Below, in pieces: positions 27,485-36,247 of a stretch of 64,000 nucleotides of DNA. Below the pieces are notes generated by a model. It did no database searches and was not told the origin of the DNA. It worked only from the letters and a program-made list of their open reading frames with translations. Every line of letters starts with the position of its first letter. Positions within the stretch are counted from its first letter, which is position 1. The position numbers and the translations under genes are program-made. The stretch spans positions 248,001-312,000 of the forward strand of contig NZ_JAAQYM010000001.1 in the NCBI RefSeq assembly GCF_012986595.1, written 5' to 3'. This DNA is from Pseudomonas koreensis (GTDB lineage: Bacteria > Pseudomonadota > Gammaproteobacteria > Pseudomonadales > Pseudomonadaceae).

Positions 27485-27559
27485 ATGTAGGCACTGCCGC
27501 AGGCTGCGATCTTTTGATCTTCAAAAGCAAAAGATCACAGCCTGCGGCAGCTCCTACAT
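27485..27559. repeat. REP doublet, group I
   Basis: GTAGGCACTGCCGCAGGCTG (diverged left arm) and CAGCCTGCGGCAGCTCCTAC enclose a short AT-rich spacer between two same-strand genes. Confidence 0.86.
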
Positions 27560-27574
27560 GGGGCCGGCGTTCAC

Positions 27575-28411
27575 TCAGGTTAGTTCAATGCGATCAGCAT
27601 GAATGACAATCTTGCCATCCTTGTACAACGAACCGATGGCCTTCTTGAAGTTGCCTTTGCTGACGCCAAACAGGCTGCTGATCAACGCTGGATCACTCTT
27701 GTCGCTGACCGCCAGCGTGCCATTGTTGTCGCGCAACTTGGCGAGGATCTTCGAACTCAGGCTGCTGGCCGCTTCCTGACCCACCGGTTGCAGGCTGAGG
27801 CTGATCTTGCCGTCGGCGCGCACTTCCTTGATGAAACCCTTCTCACGCATGCCGGAACGCATGAACTTGAAGATCTCGTTCTTGTGGATCAAGCCCCAAT
27901 GCTTGTTGTTGATGATCGCCTTGAAGCCCATGTCGGTGGCTTCGGCCACCAGCAGATCGACTTCCTCGCAGGGGCTGTAGTTCGCCGGCGTCTTGTCGAG
28001 GTAGCGATCCAGGCGCGCAGTGGCGGTGATGCGTCGCGTGTGTTTGTCGAGATAGACGTGCACCACGCAGTATTCGCCGGCGGTCATCTGACGCTTTTCT
28101 TCGGAATACGGCAGCAACAGATCTTTCGGCAGCCCCCAATCGAGGAACACGCCGATGCTGTTGACTTCAACAACTTTCAGACTGGCAAATTCGCCGACCT
28201 GAACTTTCGGTTTTTCAGTGGTCGCGAGAAGTTTGTCTTCGCTGTCCAGATAAATAAATACGTTGAGCCAGTCTTCATCTTCGCTGGGAATATCTTTAGG
28301 GATATAACGGTTGGGCAAAAGAATTTCGCCATCGGCACCGCCGTCCAGATATAAACCGAAGTTAGTGTGTTTAACCACTTGCAAACTGTTGTAACGCCCG
28401 ACTAAAGCCAT
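27575..28411 (-). CDS. CvfB-like S1 RNA-binding protein
   Basis: A 278-residue cytoplasmic protein made of several S1-type beta-barrels and a C-terminal winged helix. The start VGRYNSLQVVKHTNFGLYLD, then KVVEVNSIGVFLDWGLPKDL, are S1 motifs. The C-terminal LISSLFGVSKGNFKKAIGSL and KIVIHADRIEL resemble the wHTH end of CvfB/YitL. In Gram-positive bacteria CvfB binds RNA; in Pseudomonas the role is not established. Length is normal. Confidence 0.87.
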   Translation of the reverse strand: MALVGRYNSLQVVKHTNFGLYLDGGADGEILLPNRYIPKDIPSEDEDWLNVFIYLDSEDKLLATTEKPKVQVGEFASLKVVEVNSIGVFLDWGLPKDLLLPYSEEKRQMTAGEYCVVHVYLDKHTRRITATARLDRYLDKTPANYSPCEEVDLLVAEATDMGFKAIINNKHWGLIHKNEIFKFMRSGMREKGFIKEVRADGKISLSLQPVGQEAASSLSSKILAKLRDNNGTLAVSDKSDPALISSLFGVSKGNFKKAIGSLYKDGKIVIHADRIELT

Positions 28412-28752
28412 TTTCCAAAACCCTCATTGCGTGGCGGCATTCTACCCGGTTTTGCCGCAAACGTCGGGCGCGAGAGCCGCCCGTTCGGGAAAATCTGCAC
28501 GAGGCCTTGATTTTCCTTGGTTGCGGATGCGACGAGGTGCCGCTCGTCAGTCCAGCGCAGACGCTGACAGCGCAACATCACAGTGCCACAACCCATAAAT
28601 GTTCTTATTTAAAACAGCAGGTTAGGGAGATATTTCGAATAATTAAGCGAACATGATCCACCCACCCGCTCAGTTATTCCCGGAGATATTTATCAAGCAA
28701 TTGTCAAGTTATTCCTGTACGATGCCTGGCCGAGTTACTTTTCTACAGGTTA
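28412..28752. other. Divergent intergenic region without a gene
   Basis: No gene. The right half is AT-rich and contains two copies of GGAGATATTT (near 28626 and 28680), about 54 bases apart, which could be binding sites or promoter parts. No clear promoter pair could be assigned. Confidence 0.4.
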
Positions 28753-28941
28753 ATGGCCGCCATGCGTGTAAAAGCATCCACCAGCAAAGCAAAGCCAGCT
28801 CCAGCCGTTGAAACCAGCGAATCGATCAACGATCAGATCGCAGCGTTTCTCAAGTCCGGCGGTGAAATCCAGCAAATTGCCAAAGGCGTCAGCGGCCAGA
28901 CGTTTGGTCCGTCCAAGCAGATCAGCCTGGGCAAAAAGTAA
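28753..28941 (+). CDS. Small conserved hypothetical protein
   Basis: A 62-residue protein (or 59 if it starts at the later ATG) with a Lys/Ala-rich flexible N-terminus and a compact C-terminal part: QIAAFLKSGGEIQQIAKGVS then GQTFGPSKQISLGKK. Similar short proteins are, as far as I recall, common in Pseudomonas, so it is probably real, but I cannot name a function. No signal peptide or cysteines. Confidence 0.65.
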   Translation: MAAMRVKASTSKAKPAPAVETSESINDQIAAFLKSGGEIQQIAKGVSGQTFGPSKQISLGKK

Positions 28942-28963
28942 CACCGGTAATACACCCGTCCTG

Positions 28964-28988
28964 AGACGCTTTGAGCTTCGAAGCGTCT
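28964..28988 (+). terminator. Possible weak terminator hairpin
   Basis: AGACGCTT and AAGCGTCT form a perfect 8-bp stem around nine bases, 22 bases after the preceding stop. There is no T run, so termination is uncertain. Confidence 0.35.
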
Positions 28989-29147
28989 GGACTGGCACCC
29001 GCGCAACCCCCTCTATTTTGTTTAATCAATCTTTTGAAAATCGACGAACGGCCATCATCGCCGAGCATTCGCCGGTATCCTTGCACGCGTCTGGATCAAG
29101 CGTTTCAGCAGGCTCAAGCCCTGCCCTCGCTGTTCATGGAGTGACGC

Positions 29148-29864
29148 ATGCTCAAATCTTCCTGTTTATTGCTTGTAGGCCTGCTGGCCTGTTCGACGGC
29201 GCACGCGCAGATTTTCCAGCGCGAGCTCGGTGACTTCGACCTCAAACTCGGGACTACGCCGAGCCGCAGCATGGCCCAGGGCCTGGTCAAGCCAGCGGCA
29301 GTCGGCTCGTTCCACGGCGGCCTCGACCTCAGCCACGACAGCGGCCTGTATGTCGGCCAGTACGCACCGAGCATGGGCCTCACGCCGGGCAAGAACCTCG
29401 AAATCGACTCCTACGTCGGCTTCAAACAACCTTTCGATCAGACCCTCGGCTACGAAGTCGGGATGATCCACTACAGCTACCCCAAAGTGGACACGCTTGA
29501 CAGCCAGGAGCTGTTCGGCGGCCTGACCCTGCTCGGCAGCCGCTTCGGTGTGGCCGTCAGCAACGACCCGGACAAACAGAACAACACACTGTTCGCCGAC
29601 CTTGGCGGCAATCAGCCGTTCGGCATCGGGATCAGCATGAAATACACCACCCACCAACTGAACACACCTGTGTCGGTAGACGGTGGTTATGTCAGCAGCT
29701 TTACCGATTGGTCGGTGAAATTTTCCCGGCCGTTCATGGGTGTCGACCTCGACCTGATCTACAGCAACTCCAACCTCAGCGGCAGTGATTGCTCGGCCTA
29801 CTCGGGACACAACAGTCAGTGTGACGGCCTGGTGACGCTGAAGGCCGAACGCGCGTTCTATTGA
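29148..29864 (+). CDS. TorF-family putative porin
   Basis: A 238-residue outer-membrane protein with a signal peptide (LKSSCLLLVGLLACSTAHA). The mature part alternates short beta strands, and SFHGGLDLSHDSGLYVGQYA and YVGFKQPFDQTLGYEVGMI match the Gcw_chp/TorF family. Function is poorly known; members are thought to form outer-membrane barrels. It is probably monocistronic. Confidence 0.8.
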   Translation: MLKSSCLLLVGLLACSTAHAQIFQRELGDFDLKLGTTPSRSMAQGLVKPAAVGSFHGGLDLSHDSGLYVGQYAPSMGLTPGKNLEIDSYVGFKQPFDQTLGYEVGMIHYSYPKVDTLDSQELFGGLTLLGSRFGVAVSNDPDKQNNTLFADLGGNQPFGIGISMKYTTHQLNTPVSVDGGYVSSFTDWSVKFSRPFMGVDLDLIYSNSNLSGSDCSAYSGHNSQCDGLVTLKAERAFY

Positions 29865-29934
29865 TCGGCTGAACTGCCGGGAGCCTCCTGCGTTCACATA
29901 AGAATCAGACGTCAGGCCTCGCAAGGATTCGCTC

Positions 29935-30804
29935 ATGTCTCGCTGGTTCAAACACCTCGCCACCCTGCTGATCTTCACTCTCGCCCTTGGCGCCTGTAGC
30001 CGTGTCGGCCTGGCCTACCGTAACCTCGACGTGATCATTCCGTGGACGCTCGGCGACTACCTGGACATGACCGGCGAGCAAAAAGACTGGTTCAACGAGC
30101 GCCTCAAGGAACACCTGAACTGGCACTGCACCACGCAATTGCCGGGCTACCTCGACTGGCTGGATCGCTTGCAAAGCATGGTCGAAACCAATCAGGTGAC
30201 CGACGCGGCGCTGCAGGCGCGAACCACGGAAGCGAAAAAAGCCATCGCCGAAACCGCACGCCAGATCACGCCATCGGCCATCGAATTGCTGCAAGGGTTG
30301 GACGACAAACAGGTGGCGGAAATGAATGACGCGTTCGCCAAGGACCTGCGCAAACGTGAGAAGGAATACGTCAAACCGCCCTTGGCGCAGCAGATTGCCG
30401 AACGCGGTGCGCGCATGGACAAGCGCCTGACCGACTGGCTTGGCCCGTTGAGCGTCACTCAGGAACAACGGGTGATGGCCTGGTCGACCGCGCTGGGCGA
30501 TCAGAACACCCAATGGATCGCCAACCGCGCGCACTGGCAGCAGCAATTCAGCAACGCCGTAGCCCAGCGCAAGAGTGCAGAATTCCCACAACGGATCGAG
30601 ACGCTTCTGGTCAACCGCGAGCGTTTATGGACACCGGATTACCAGAAGGCCTACGCCAACACCGAGGCGCAGGCGCGTGCGCTGGCGGTTGATCTGATGG
30701 CCGAGAGTACGCCACAGCAGCGTCAGCGGTTGTTGAAGAAGATTGAGGGTGTGCGCAAGGACTTCAATGATTTGAAATGTCTGAAGGCAGCAAAGCAGGA
30801 ATAG
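29935..30804 (+). CDS. DUF6279 family lipoprotein
   Basis: A 289-residue lipoprotein: the signal peptide ends in the lipobox LGAC (cysteine at about residue 21). The mature part is largely helical, with YRNLDVIIPWTLGDYLDMTG near the N-terminus. The pattern fits the DUF6279 family; position 2 after the cysteine is Ser, so outer-membrane sorting is likely. Function unknown. It lies 70 bases after the TorF-like gene and could be co-transcribed. Confidence 0.8.
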   Translation: MSRWFKHLATLLIFTLALGACSRVGLAYRNLDVIIPWTLGDYLDMTGEQKDWFNERLKEHLNWHCTTQLPGYLDWLDRLQSMVETNQVTDAALQARTTEAKKAIAETARQITPSAIELLQGLDDKQVAEMNDAFAKDLRKREKEYVKPPLAQQIAERGARMDKRLTDWLGPLSVTQEQRVMAWSTALGDQNTQWIANRAHWQQQFSNAVAQRKSAEFPQRIETLLVNRERLWTPDYQKAYANTEAQARALAVDLMAESTPQQRQRLLKKIEGVRKDFNDLKCLKAAKQE

Positions 30805-30805
30805 A

Positions 30806-30878
30806 AGATCAAAAGATCGCAGCCTTCGGCAGCTCCTACACAAATCCTGTAGGAGCTGCCGAAGGCTGCGATCTTTGG
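30806..30878. repeat. REP doublet, group I (tail-to-tail)
   Basis: Arms are in the opposite order to the doublet at the left edge of the window: GATCGCAGCCTTCGGCAGCT first, then GTAGGAGCTGCCGAAGGCTG. It lies between convergent genes. Confidence 0.88.
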
Positions 30879-30881
30879 TTT

Positions 30882-31274
30882 TCAGGCAATTTGCGCTTTA
30901 GAAGCCACCTCATCAAACGTCGTCTCATCCAGCGCATCTTCCTGCTCATCCAGCACTTGGCGTGGATGATCGTTGCCGGGAATGCTGCTGTCGATCAGGC
31001 TCAACAGGCTTGAGCCGCGTGGCGTCAGAATAAAATTGTTGCCGGTGCTGCCTTCATGGTCCGGACGCGGTTCGATATATCCACGGGCCAGCAGCAATTT
31101 TTCGTATTCACAGGCCACCGTTTTCAGGTGATCCAGATTCTCGATCGGCTCGCCCGCACTGGCTTTCTCGGCCGCATAGTCCTCGGCATATTTTCGAGGG
31201 GCGAAACTTTCGCCAGCACTGTTCTGCACTTCATGCAGCAAGCGTTCAATCAAATCCCAGTTATAAGTCGTCAT
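30882..31274 (-). CDS. DUF2513-like small regulator
   Basis: A 130-residue soluble protein. TTYNWDLIERLLHEVQNSAG at the start and KLLLARGYIEP with LTPRGSSLLSLI further on resemble the winged-helix arrangement of DUF2513-like proteins, so a DNA-binding role is possible but unproven. The C-terminus is acidic. It is divergent from a small periplasmic protein gene, with a 256-base gap. Confidence 0.6.
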   Translation of the reverse strand: MTTYNWDLIERLLHEVQNSAGESFAPRKYAEDYAAEKASAGEPIENLDHLKTVACEYEKLLLARGYIEPRPDHEGSTGNNFILTPRGSSLLSLIDSSIPGNDHPRQVLDEQEDALDETTFDEVASKAQIA

Positions 31275-31530
31275 CCTGATTCAACCTCCGGTGCGCGTGA
31301 TTTTGGACGCTGTCATAGGTTGTGACCCGAGCGTGCCGCAGCCGTTCAGCCGCATTTCACGCCGCGACCGACCGGCGGTCCCGTGGTTTTTGTCAGGGGT
31401 CAACCCGGCTTCAACCGACTCCTCTGCCACAGATGCTCTCAAGCCGGTCATCGCTAACCTGACTGAACTTTTCGCTGCTCCAAGGCCTCCACCGATTAAC
31501 CCGCCTTAACCGGAACGGAGGCCCGCCCCC

Positions 31531-31806
31531 ATGAAAACCCTGCTCAAGCTCACCCTCGCCGCCACCCTCGCCTGTGCCCTGCCCGCATGGGCCTGCACAC
31601 CCGAGGAAGCCACCGCCAAACGTGAACAACTGGCCAAGGAAGTCGCCAAGCTCACCGAGCAGAACCCCACCAAGGCCAAGGAGATCAATGCCGAGTTGCA
31701 GAAAATGGACTTGGGTACGGCCAGCGCCGATCTGCCGGACAAATGCCAGTTGATCGATCAGCGCTTGAAAGAATTGGGGACGGCTGAGAAAAAAGCCGAG
31801 AGCTAA
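31531..31806 (+). CDS. Small periplasmic protein
   Basis: A 91-residue protein with a clear signal peptide (KTLLKLTLAATLACALPAWA) and a short helical mature part with two cysteines (ACTPEEA and DKCQL), likely joined by a disulfide. CGGAGG lies before the ATG. No family recognised. Confidence 0.7.
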   Translation: MKTLLKLTLAATLACALPAWACTPEEATAKREQLAKEVAKLTEQNPTKAKEINAELQKMDLGTASADLPDKCQLIDQRLKELGTAEKKAES

Positions 31807-31811
31807 AAGCA

Positions 31812-31890
31812 AGATCAAAAGATCGCAGCCTGCGGCAGCTCTTACACCGAACCCTGTAGGAGCTGCCGCAGGCTGCGATCTTTTGATCTT
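31812..31890. repeat. REP doublet, group I (tail-to-tail)
   Basis: GATCGCAGCCTGCGGCAGCT and GTAGGAGCTGCCGCAGGCTG in tail-to-tail order, just after the periplasmic protein gene. Confidence 0.88.
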
Positions 31891-32067
31891 GAAAATGCAT
31901 AAATGCATTTATTTACTTGCACAAACGCATAACCGAGCTAAGGTTACATCGAGCAAGGAGATCGGCACCGTTCATCGCAGATGAAAACCGTTAACCACCG
32001 ATTGCTCGGCAATACCGCAACACAATCACAAGCTGGACGCTTGTTTTCATTCATGGAGGACTGAAAA
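31891..32067 (+). promoter_or_regulatory. AT-rich promoter region of the peptidase operon
   Basis: An AT-rich stretch with the palindrome ATGCATAAATGCAT at its left end, followed by a leader that ends in GGAGGACTGAAAA directly before the peptidase ATG. A four-codon frame (ATG-GAG-GAC-TGA) overlaps the ribosome-binding site. A promoter is likely here, but boxes are not assigned. Confidence 0.45.
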
Positions 32068-32652
32068 ATGTTAACCCATCAAGCAACATCGTTTACCGGC
32101 GAGAGCCTGCCAAGGTGCCTCGTCGGCCACCTGCTCGACCCGCAACTGGTCGAGGTTGAAGCCACCGCGCAAACCGCTGCGCTGGCCGCTGCCAACCTCA
32201 ACTTCACCATGCAGAAACAAACCCAGACCAACTGGTGCTGGGCCGCCGTATCCGCTTCGGTCGGCAACTACTACGGCACCGGGTCCTGGACCCAGTGCGG
32301 TGTCGCCAGCACCCAACTGGACCGCAATTGCTGCAGTCAGCCGGGGCCGTGCAACGTCTACGGCTATCTGGATTCGGCCCTGCAAACCACCCGCAGCTAC
32401 AACGGCATGAATCAGGGCTCGCTGCAGATGTCGGCCATCCAGAACCAGATCAACATGGGTCGCCCGGTCGGCCTGCGTTGCGCCTGGTACGGCGGCGGTG
32501 CGCACTTCCTGGTGATCTACGGCACCAACGGCAACTACGTGCTGGTCGCCGACTCGATCTACGGTTACTCGACCCGTGCGCTGAACGCGTTCCCCGGTTC
32601 GTACAACGGCGGCGGCAACTGGACTCACACTTACTTCACCGTGAAAAACTAG
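32068..32652 (+). CDS. Papain-like cysteine peptidase (C39/C70-like)
   Basis: A 194-residue protein with a papain-like core. The active-site motif is TQTNWCWAAVSASVGNYYG (cysteine near residue 56), the histidine is in GGGAHFLVIYGTN, and NYVLVADSIYGY supplies the acidic residue, the same order as AvrRpt2 and related C39-like peptidases. About 45 residues precede the core and lack a Sec signal peptide, so they may be a propeptide or export region. Six further cysteines lie in CGVASTQLDRNCCSQPGPC, unusual for a cytoplasmic enzyme. A GGAGG site precedes the ATG. An unknown gene follows 12 bases later and shares a terminator. Target unknown. Confidence 0.82.
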   Translation: MLTHQATSFTGESLPRCLVGHLLDPQLVEVEATAQTAALAAANLNFTMQKQTQTNWCWAAVSASVGNYYGTGSWTQCGVASTQLDRNCCSQPGPCNVYGYLDSALQTTRSYNGMNQGSLQMSAIQNQINMGRPVGLRCAWYGGGAHFLVIYGTNGNYVLVADSIYGYSTRALNAFPGSYNGGGNWTHTYFTVKN

Positions 32653-32664
32653 GAGGGCGACATC

Positions 32665-33264
32665 ATGCAACTGACTTATCCAAAGGCGCCTTCCAACGGC
32701 GTACAAACGTTGCGTCCGGTGCTGCAAGCCGCGCTGCAAAACCAGGGCTTCGGTATCAACCGCCAGTTCGCCAACGCGACGCCGGCCAAAATCAGCCTCA
32801 GCGAAGCCTATCGCGGCTACTCGCTGACACTCGACGATTTGAGCCAGGGCAAGGGGCTGAAAGATGCACGCCTCGGTGACTGGCATTACCTGGTGTTTGC
32901 CGACGGCGTGACCATTGCCGATGCGCAACTGGCCGAGGTTCGCGGCCACGTCGAGTTCGCTTCGCTGAACCACGGCAGCCGCGCCGCCGACACCGTGGGC
33001 GCGTTGAAACTGGCGGAACAGGCGCCGCAACTGCAGGGTAAAACCGTCGAATTACGCGTGCTGTTTGTTTCGGCCCTGCACGTCGTGGCGATCTGGCTGC
33101 ATGCGGACGGCGAGGATGTGCTGATCCCGATCGAGCCGACGCCAAAAGAGTTGGGCGGCTCGCGGCTGTACAGCGAAACGGCGCTGCTCGCGCTGCTCAA
33201 ACCAGCGGCAGATCGCGCCAAGCAACGGTTTGACGCGGACACCAGCGGACAACTGGGAAGCTGA
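32665..33264 (+). CDS. Unknown partner of the papain-like peptidase
   Basis: A 199-residue protein I do not recognise. No signal peptide, membrane segment or cysteine. It has a mixed alpha/beta look, with VELRVLFVSALHVVAIWLHA followed by DGEDVLIPIEPTP near the end. It starts 12 bases after the peptidase stop with GGAGGG before the ATG, so the two are almost certainly co-transcribed. Possible roles are inhibitor, immunity protein, chaperone or substrate; none can be chosen from the sequence. Confidence 0.72.
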   Translation: MQLTYPKAPSNGVQTLRPVLQAALQNQGFGINRQFANATPAKISLSEAYRGYSLTLDDLSQGKGLKDARLGDWHYLVFADGVTIADAQLAEVRGHVEFASLNHGSRAADTVGALKLAEQAPQLQGKTVELRVLFVSALHVVAIWLHADGEDVLIPIEPTPKELGGSRLYSETALLALLKPAADRAKQRFDADTSGQLGS

Positions 33265-33276
33265 CAAACGCTGCGC

Positions 33277-33310
33277 ATAAAAAAACCCGGACACTGTCCG
33301 GGTTTTTTAT
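33277..33310. terminator. Bidirectional Rho-independent terminator
   Basis: AAAAAACCCGGACA and TGTCCGGGTTTTTT form a near-perfect stem with T runs on both strands. It closes the peptidase operon on the plus strand and the DEAD-box gene on the minus strand. Confidence 0.95.
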
Positions 33311-33325
33311 TGGTCGCGAAACGCT

Positions 33326-34666
33326 TTACTCAGCCGCAGGCTCGGCCGGCTTGCGGCGCTTGAGCGGGGCCATGCCATCGGCGCTCACCAGAGAATCCGG
33401 CTTCGGACGGTTGGCGCTCTTGCGCTTGGTCGGGGTCTTGGCGGCGGTTTTCTTCTTGTCGCCCTTAGCGTCGGTCTTTTTCTTCTTCACGCCGACAGCT
33501 TTGCCCGAGGCCTTGACCTTTTTCGGCCCGCCGTAGGTGCCTTTGACTTCCTTGATGGTGCGACGCTCGAAGCTTTGCTTCAGGTAGCGCTCGATGCTCG
33601 ACATCAGGTTCCAGTCGCCGTGACAGATCAGCGAGATCGCCAGACCGTCGTTGCCGGCGCGGCCGGTACGACCGATGCGGTGCACGTATTCGTCGCCGCT
33701 GCGGGGCATGTCGAAGTTGATCACCAGGTCCAGGCCATCAACGTCCAGACCACGGGCCGCCACGTCAGTCGCCACCAGAATCTTCACGCCGCCCTGCTTC
33801 AGCCGGTCGATCGCCAGTTTGCGATCCTTCTGGTCTTTCTCGCCGTGCAGCACGAACGCCTTGTATTCCTGAGCCACGAGGCGACCGTAGATGCGGTCGG
33901 CCATGGCGCGGGTGTTAGTGAAGACGATGGCCTTCTGGTAGGTCTCGTTGGCCAGCAGCCAGTTCACGATCTGTTCTTTGTGCTGGTTGTGGTCGGCAGT
34001 GATGATCTGCTGACGGGTGGTCGAGTTCAGCTGGCTGACCGCGTTGAGCTGCAGGTGCTCAGGGTTGTTCAGCACCTTGGCGATCATCTCGCGCAGGCCG
34101 GAACCGCCGGTGGTGGCGGAGAACAACATGGTCTGCTGACGGTTCGGGCATTCATCGACCAGACGCTGTACGTCTTCGGCGAAACCCATGTCGAGCATGC
34201 GGTCGGCTTCATCGAGCACCAGCACTTCGACTTCTTTCAGGTCGAGGTTGCCGGCGTTGAGTTGCTCGATCATCCGGCCCGGGGTGCCGATCAGGATGTC
34301 CGGCACCTTGCGCAGCATCGCAGCCTGGACCTTGAAGTCTTCACCGCCGGTGATCAGACCGGACTTGATGAAGGTGAACTGCGAGAAGCGTTCAACTTCT
34401 TTCAGGGTCTGCTGGGCCAGTTCGCGGGTCGGCAGCAGAATCAGGGTCTTGATGCTGACGCGAACCTTGGCCGGGCCGATCAGGCGGTTGAGGATCGGCA
34501 GTACGAAAGCGGCGGTTTTGCCGCTACCGGTTTGCGCTGTCACCCGCAGATCACGCCCTTGGAGCGCCAGCGGAATGGCCGCGGCTTGCACAGGCGTTGG
34601 CTCGACAAATTTCAGCTCGGCCACAGCTTTAAGCAGGCGTTCGTGCAGGGCGAATTGGGAAAACAC
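33326..34666 (-). CDS. DEAD-box ATP-dependent RNA helicase
   Basis: A 446-residue RNA helicase. Q motif PTPVQ, motif I AQTGSGKT (residues 44-51), PTRELA, GTPGR, VLDEADRMLD, SAT, and HRIGRTGRAG are all present. A Lys/Ala-rich tail of about 70 residues follows and should bind RNA. I start at the GTG with GAGGTAG upstream, since the longer frame has no site. The core resembles SrmB-type helicases, but the family does not allow naming by eye. It should act in RNA remodelling, such as ribosome assembly or decay. Confidence 0.9.
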   Translation of the reverse strand: MFSQFALHERLLKAVAELKFVEPTPVQAAAIPLALQGRDLRVTAQTGSGKTAAFVLPILNRLIGPAKVRVSIKTLILLPTRELAQQTLKEVERFSQFTFIKSGLITGGEDFKVQAAMLRKVPDILIGTPGRMIEQLNAGNLDLKEVEVLVLDEADRMLDMGFAEDVQRLVDECPNRQQTMLFSATTGGSGLREMIAKVLNNPEHLQLNAVSQLNSTTRQQIITADHNQHKEQIVNWLLANETYQKAIVFTNTRAMADRIYGRLVAQEYKAFVLHGEKDQKDRKLAIDRLKQGGVKILVATDVAARGLDVDGLDLVINFDMPRSGDEYVHRIGRTGRAGNDGLAISLICHGDWNLMSSIERYLKQSFERRTIKEVKGTYGGPKKVKASGKAVGVKKKKTDAKGDKKKTAAKTPTKRKSANRPKPDSLVSADGMAPLKRRKPAEPAAE

Positions 34667-34857
34667 GGGTGCTACCTCGAAGATATGCAAAAAAACAGCT
34701 GCATAGGTTACCGGTTTCGAGCGCTCAGGCCGAGTTTCTTTATACAAACGGACGTAATCAGTGGCTTTTTTGTTGCTCGATTTGTCTCCAACGGTAATAC
34801 ACAGCGTCTTAAATGCTCTAATCGCCCATCGCGTCTTACAGAAGAATCGTTGCTCAC

Positions 34858-36156
34858 ATGGATTTCAAACAGCTCTGGCTCAATGCCCAAGACCTCTGGG
34901 GTGCCCTCGAACAGCACCCGTTCCTGCAATCCGGCCTGGCGCTGATGCTGCTCTTGGTGATCGCGCTGGTCCTCGGACGAGTGGCGCGCTATCTGATCCT
35001 GCATGCCAGCCGCATGCTCGGGCGTCAGCCGGCGCTGCACTGGATCAACGACTTCCGCCACAACAAGGTATTTCAGCGCCTGGCGCAGATGACCCCGTCG
35101 CTGGTGATCCAGTTCGGCCTGCACCTGGTGCCGGAACTGAGCAAAACCGCGATGACGTTCCTTGGCAACGTCGCGCTGGCGTTCACCATCCTGTTCCTGC
35201 TGCTGTCGGTCAGCGCCCTGCTCAATGCGCTGCTGGACATCTACGCGCGCACCGAACACGCCCGCACCCGCTCGATCAAGGGCTACGTGCAACTGGCGAA
35301 GATGGTCTTGTACGTGTTTGGCGCGATCATCATCGTCGCCACATTGATCGACCGTTCGCCGCTGTTGCTGCTCTCCGGTCTGGGTGCGATGTCGGCGGTG
35401 ATTCTGTTGGTCTACAAGGACACGTTGCTGTCGTTCGTCGCCAGCGTGCAGCTGACCAGCAACGACATGCTGCGGGTCGGCGACTGGATCGAAATGCCGC
35501 AAGTCGGCGCCGATGGCGATGTGGTCGATATCACCCTGCACACGGTCAAGGTGCAGAATTTCGACAAGACGATTGTGTCGATCCCGACCTGGCGCCTGAT
35601 GTCCGAGTCGTTCAGAAACTGGCGTGGCATGCAGCAGTCCGGTGGACGGCGGATCAAGCGCAGCCTGTTCATTGATGCCAGCGGCGTGCGCTTCATCCGC
35701 GACGATGAAGAAGAAAAGCTCTCCCAGGTGCACCTGCTGACCGACTACATGGGCCGCAAGAAAGCCGAGCTCAAGGCGTGGAACGCGGCGCAGGGCAACG
35801 TCGCGGCGATGTCGGCCAACCGCCGGCGCATGACCAACATCGGCACCTTCCGCGCCTACGCCTTGGCGTACCTGAAGAGCCACCCCGAGGTGCAGCCGAA
35901 CATGACCTGCATGGTGCGGCAGATGCAGACCACGGCGCAGGGCATTCCGCTGGAAATCTACTGCTTCACCACGACCACGGTGTGGGCCGATTACGAGCGG
36001 ATTCAGGGGGATATTTTCGACTATCTGCTGGCGGTGCTGCCGGAGTTCGGGTTGAGCCTGTATCAGCAGCCGAGTGGTGGGGATTTGCGCTCGGGGTTGT
36101 TGCCCGCGGTGCTTGGCTCGGCCAGCATTCCCGAGCCACAGAAACACCTCATGTAA
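34858..36156 (+). CDS. YbdG-like MscS-family mechanosensitive channel
   Basis: A 432-residue inner-membrane protein. Four or five membrane helices fill about residues 20-210, ending in the pore-lining helix LLSGLGAMSAVILLVYKDTL. The cytoplasmic MscS beta domain begins with VQLTSNDMLRVGDWIEMP. The long linker and the motif IPTWRLMSESFRNWRGMQ are typical of the YbdG/MscM branch. It should open under osmotic downshock. It starts at ATG, divergent from the helicase gene. A plus-one frame and a minus-strand frame over it are shadows. Confidence 0.9.
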   Translation: MDFKQLWLNAQDLWGALEQHPFLQSGLALMLLLVIALVLGRVARYLILHASRMLGRQPALHWINDFRHNKVFQRLAQMTPSLVIQFGLHLVPELSKTAMTFLGNVALAFTILFLLLSVSALLNALLDIYARTEHARTRSIKGYVQLAKMVLYVFGAIIIVATLIDRSPLLLLSGLGAMSAVILLVYKDTLLSFVASVQLTSNDMLRVGDWIEMPQVGADGDVVDITLHTVKVQNFDKTIVSIPTWRLMSESFRNWRGMQQSGGRRIKRSLFIDASGVRFIRDDEEEKLSQVHLLTDYMGRKKAELKAWNAAQGNVAAMSANRRRMTNIGTFRAYALAYLKSHPEVQPNMTCMVRQMQTTAQGIPLEIYCFTTTTVWADYERIQGDIFDYLLAVLPEFGLSLYQQPSGGDLRSGLLPAVLGSASIPEPQKHLM

Positions 36157-36169
36157 CCCCCAATTCTCC

Positions 36170-36242
36170 TGTAGGAGCTGCCGAAGGCTGCGATCTCTTG
36201 ATCTTTAACGTCAAAAGATCGCAGCCTTCGGCAGCTCCTACA
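36170..36242. repeat. REP doublet, group I
   Basis: GTAGGAGCTGCCGAAGGCTG and its complement around a short spacer, between convergent genes. Confidence 0.88.
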
Positions 36243-36247
36243 CCGGG

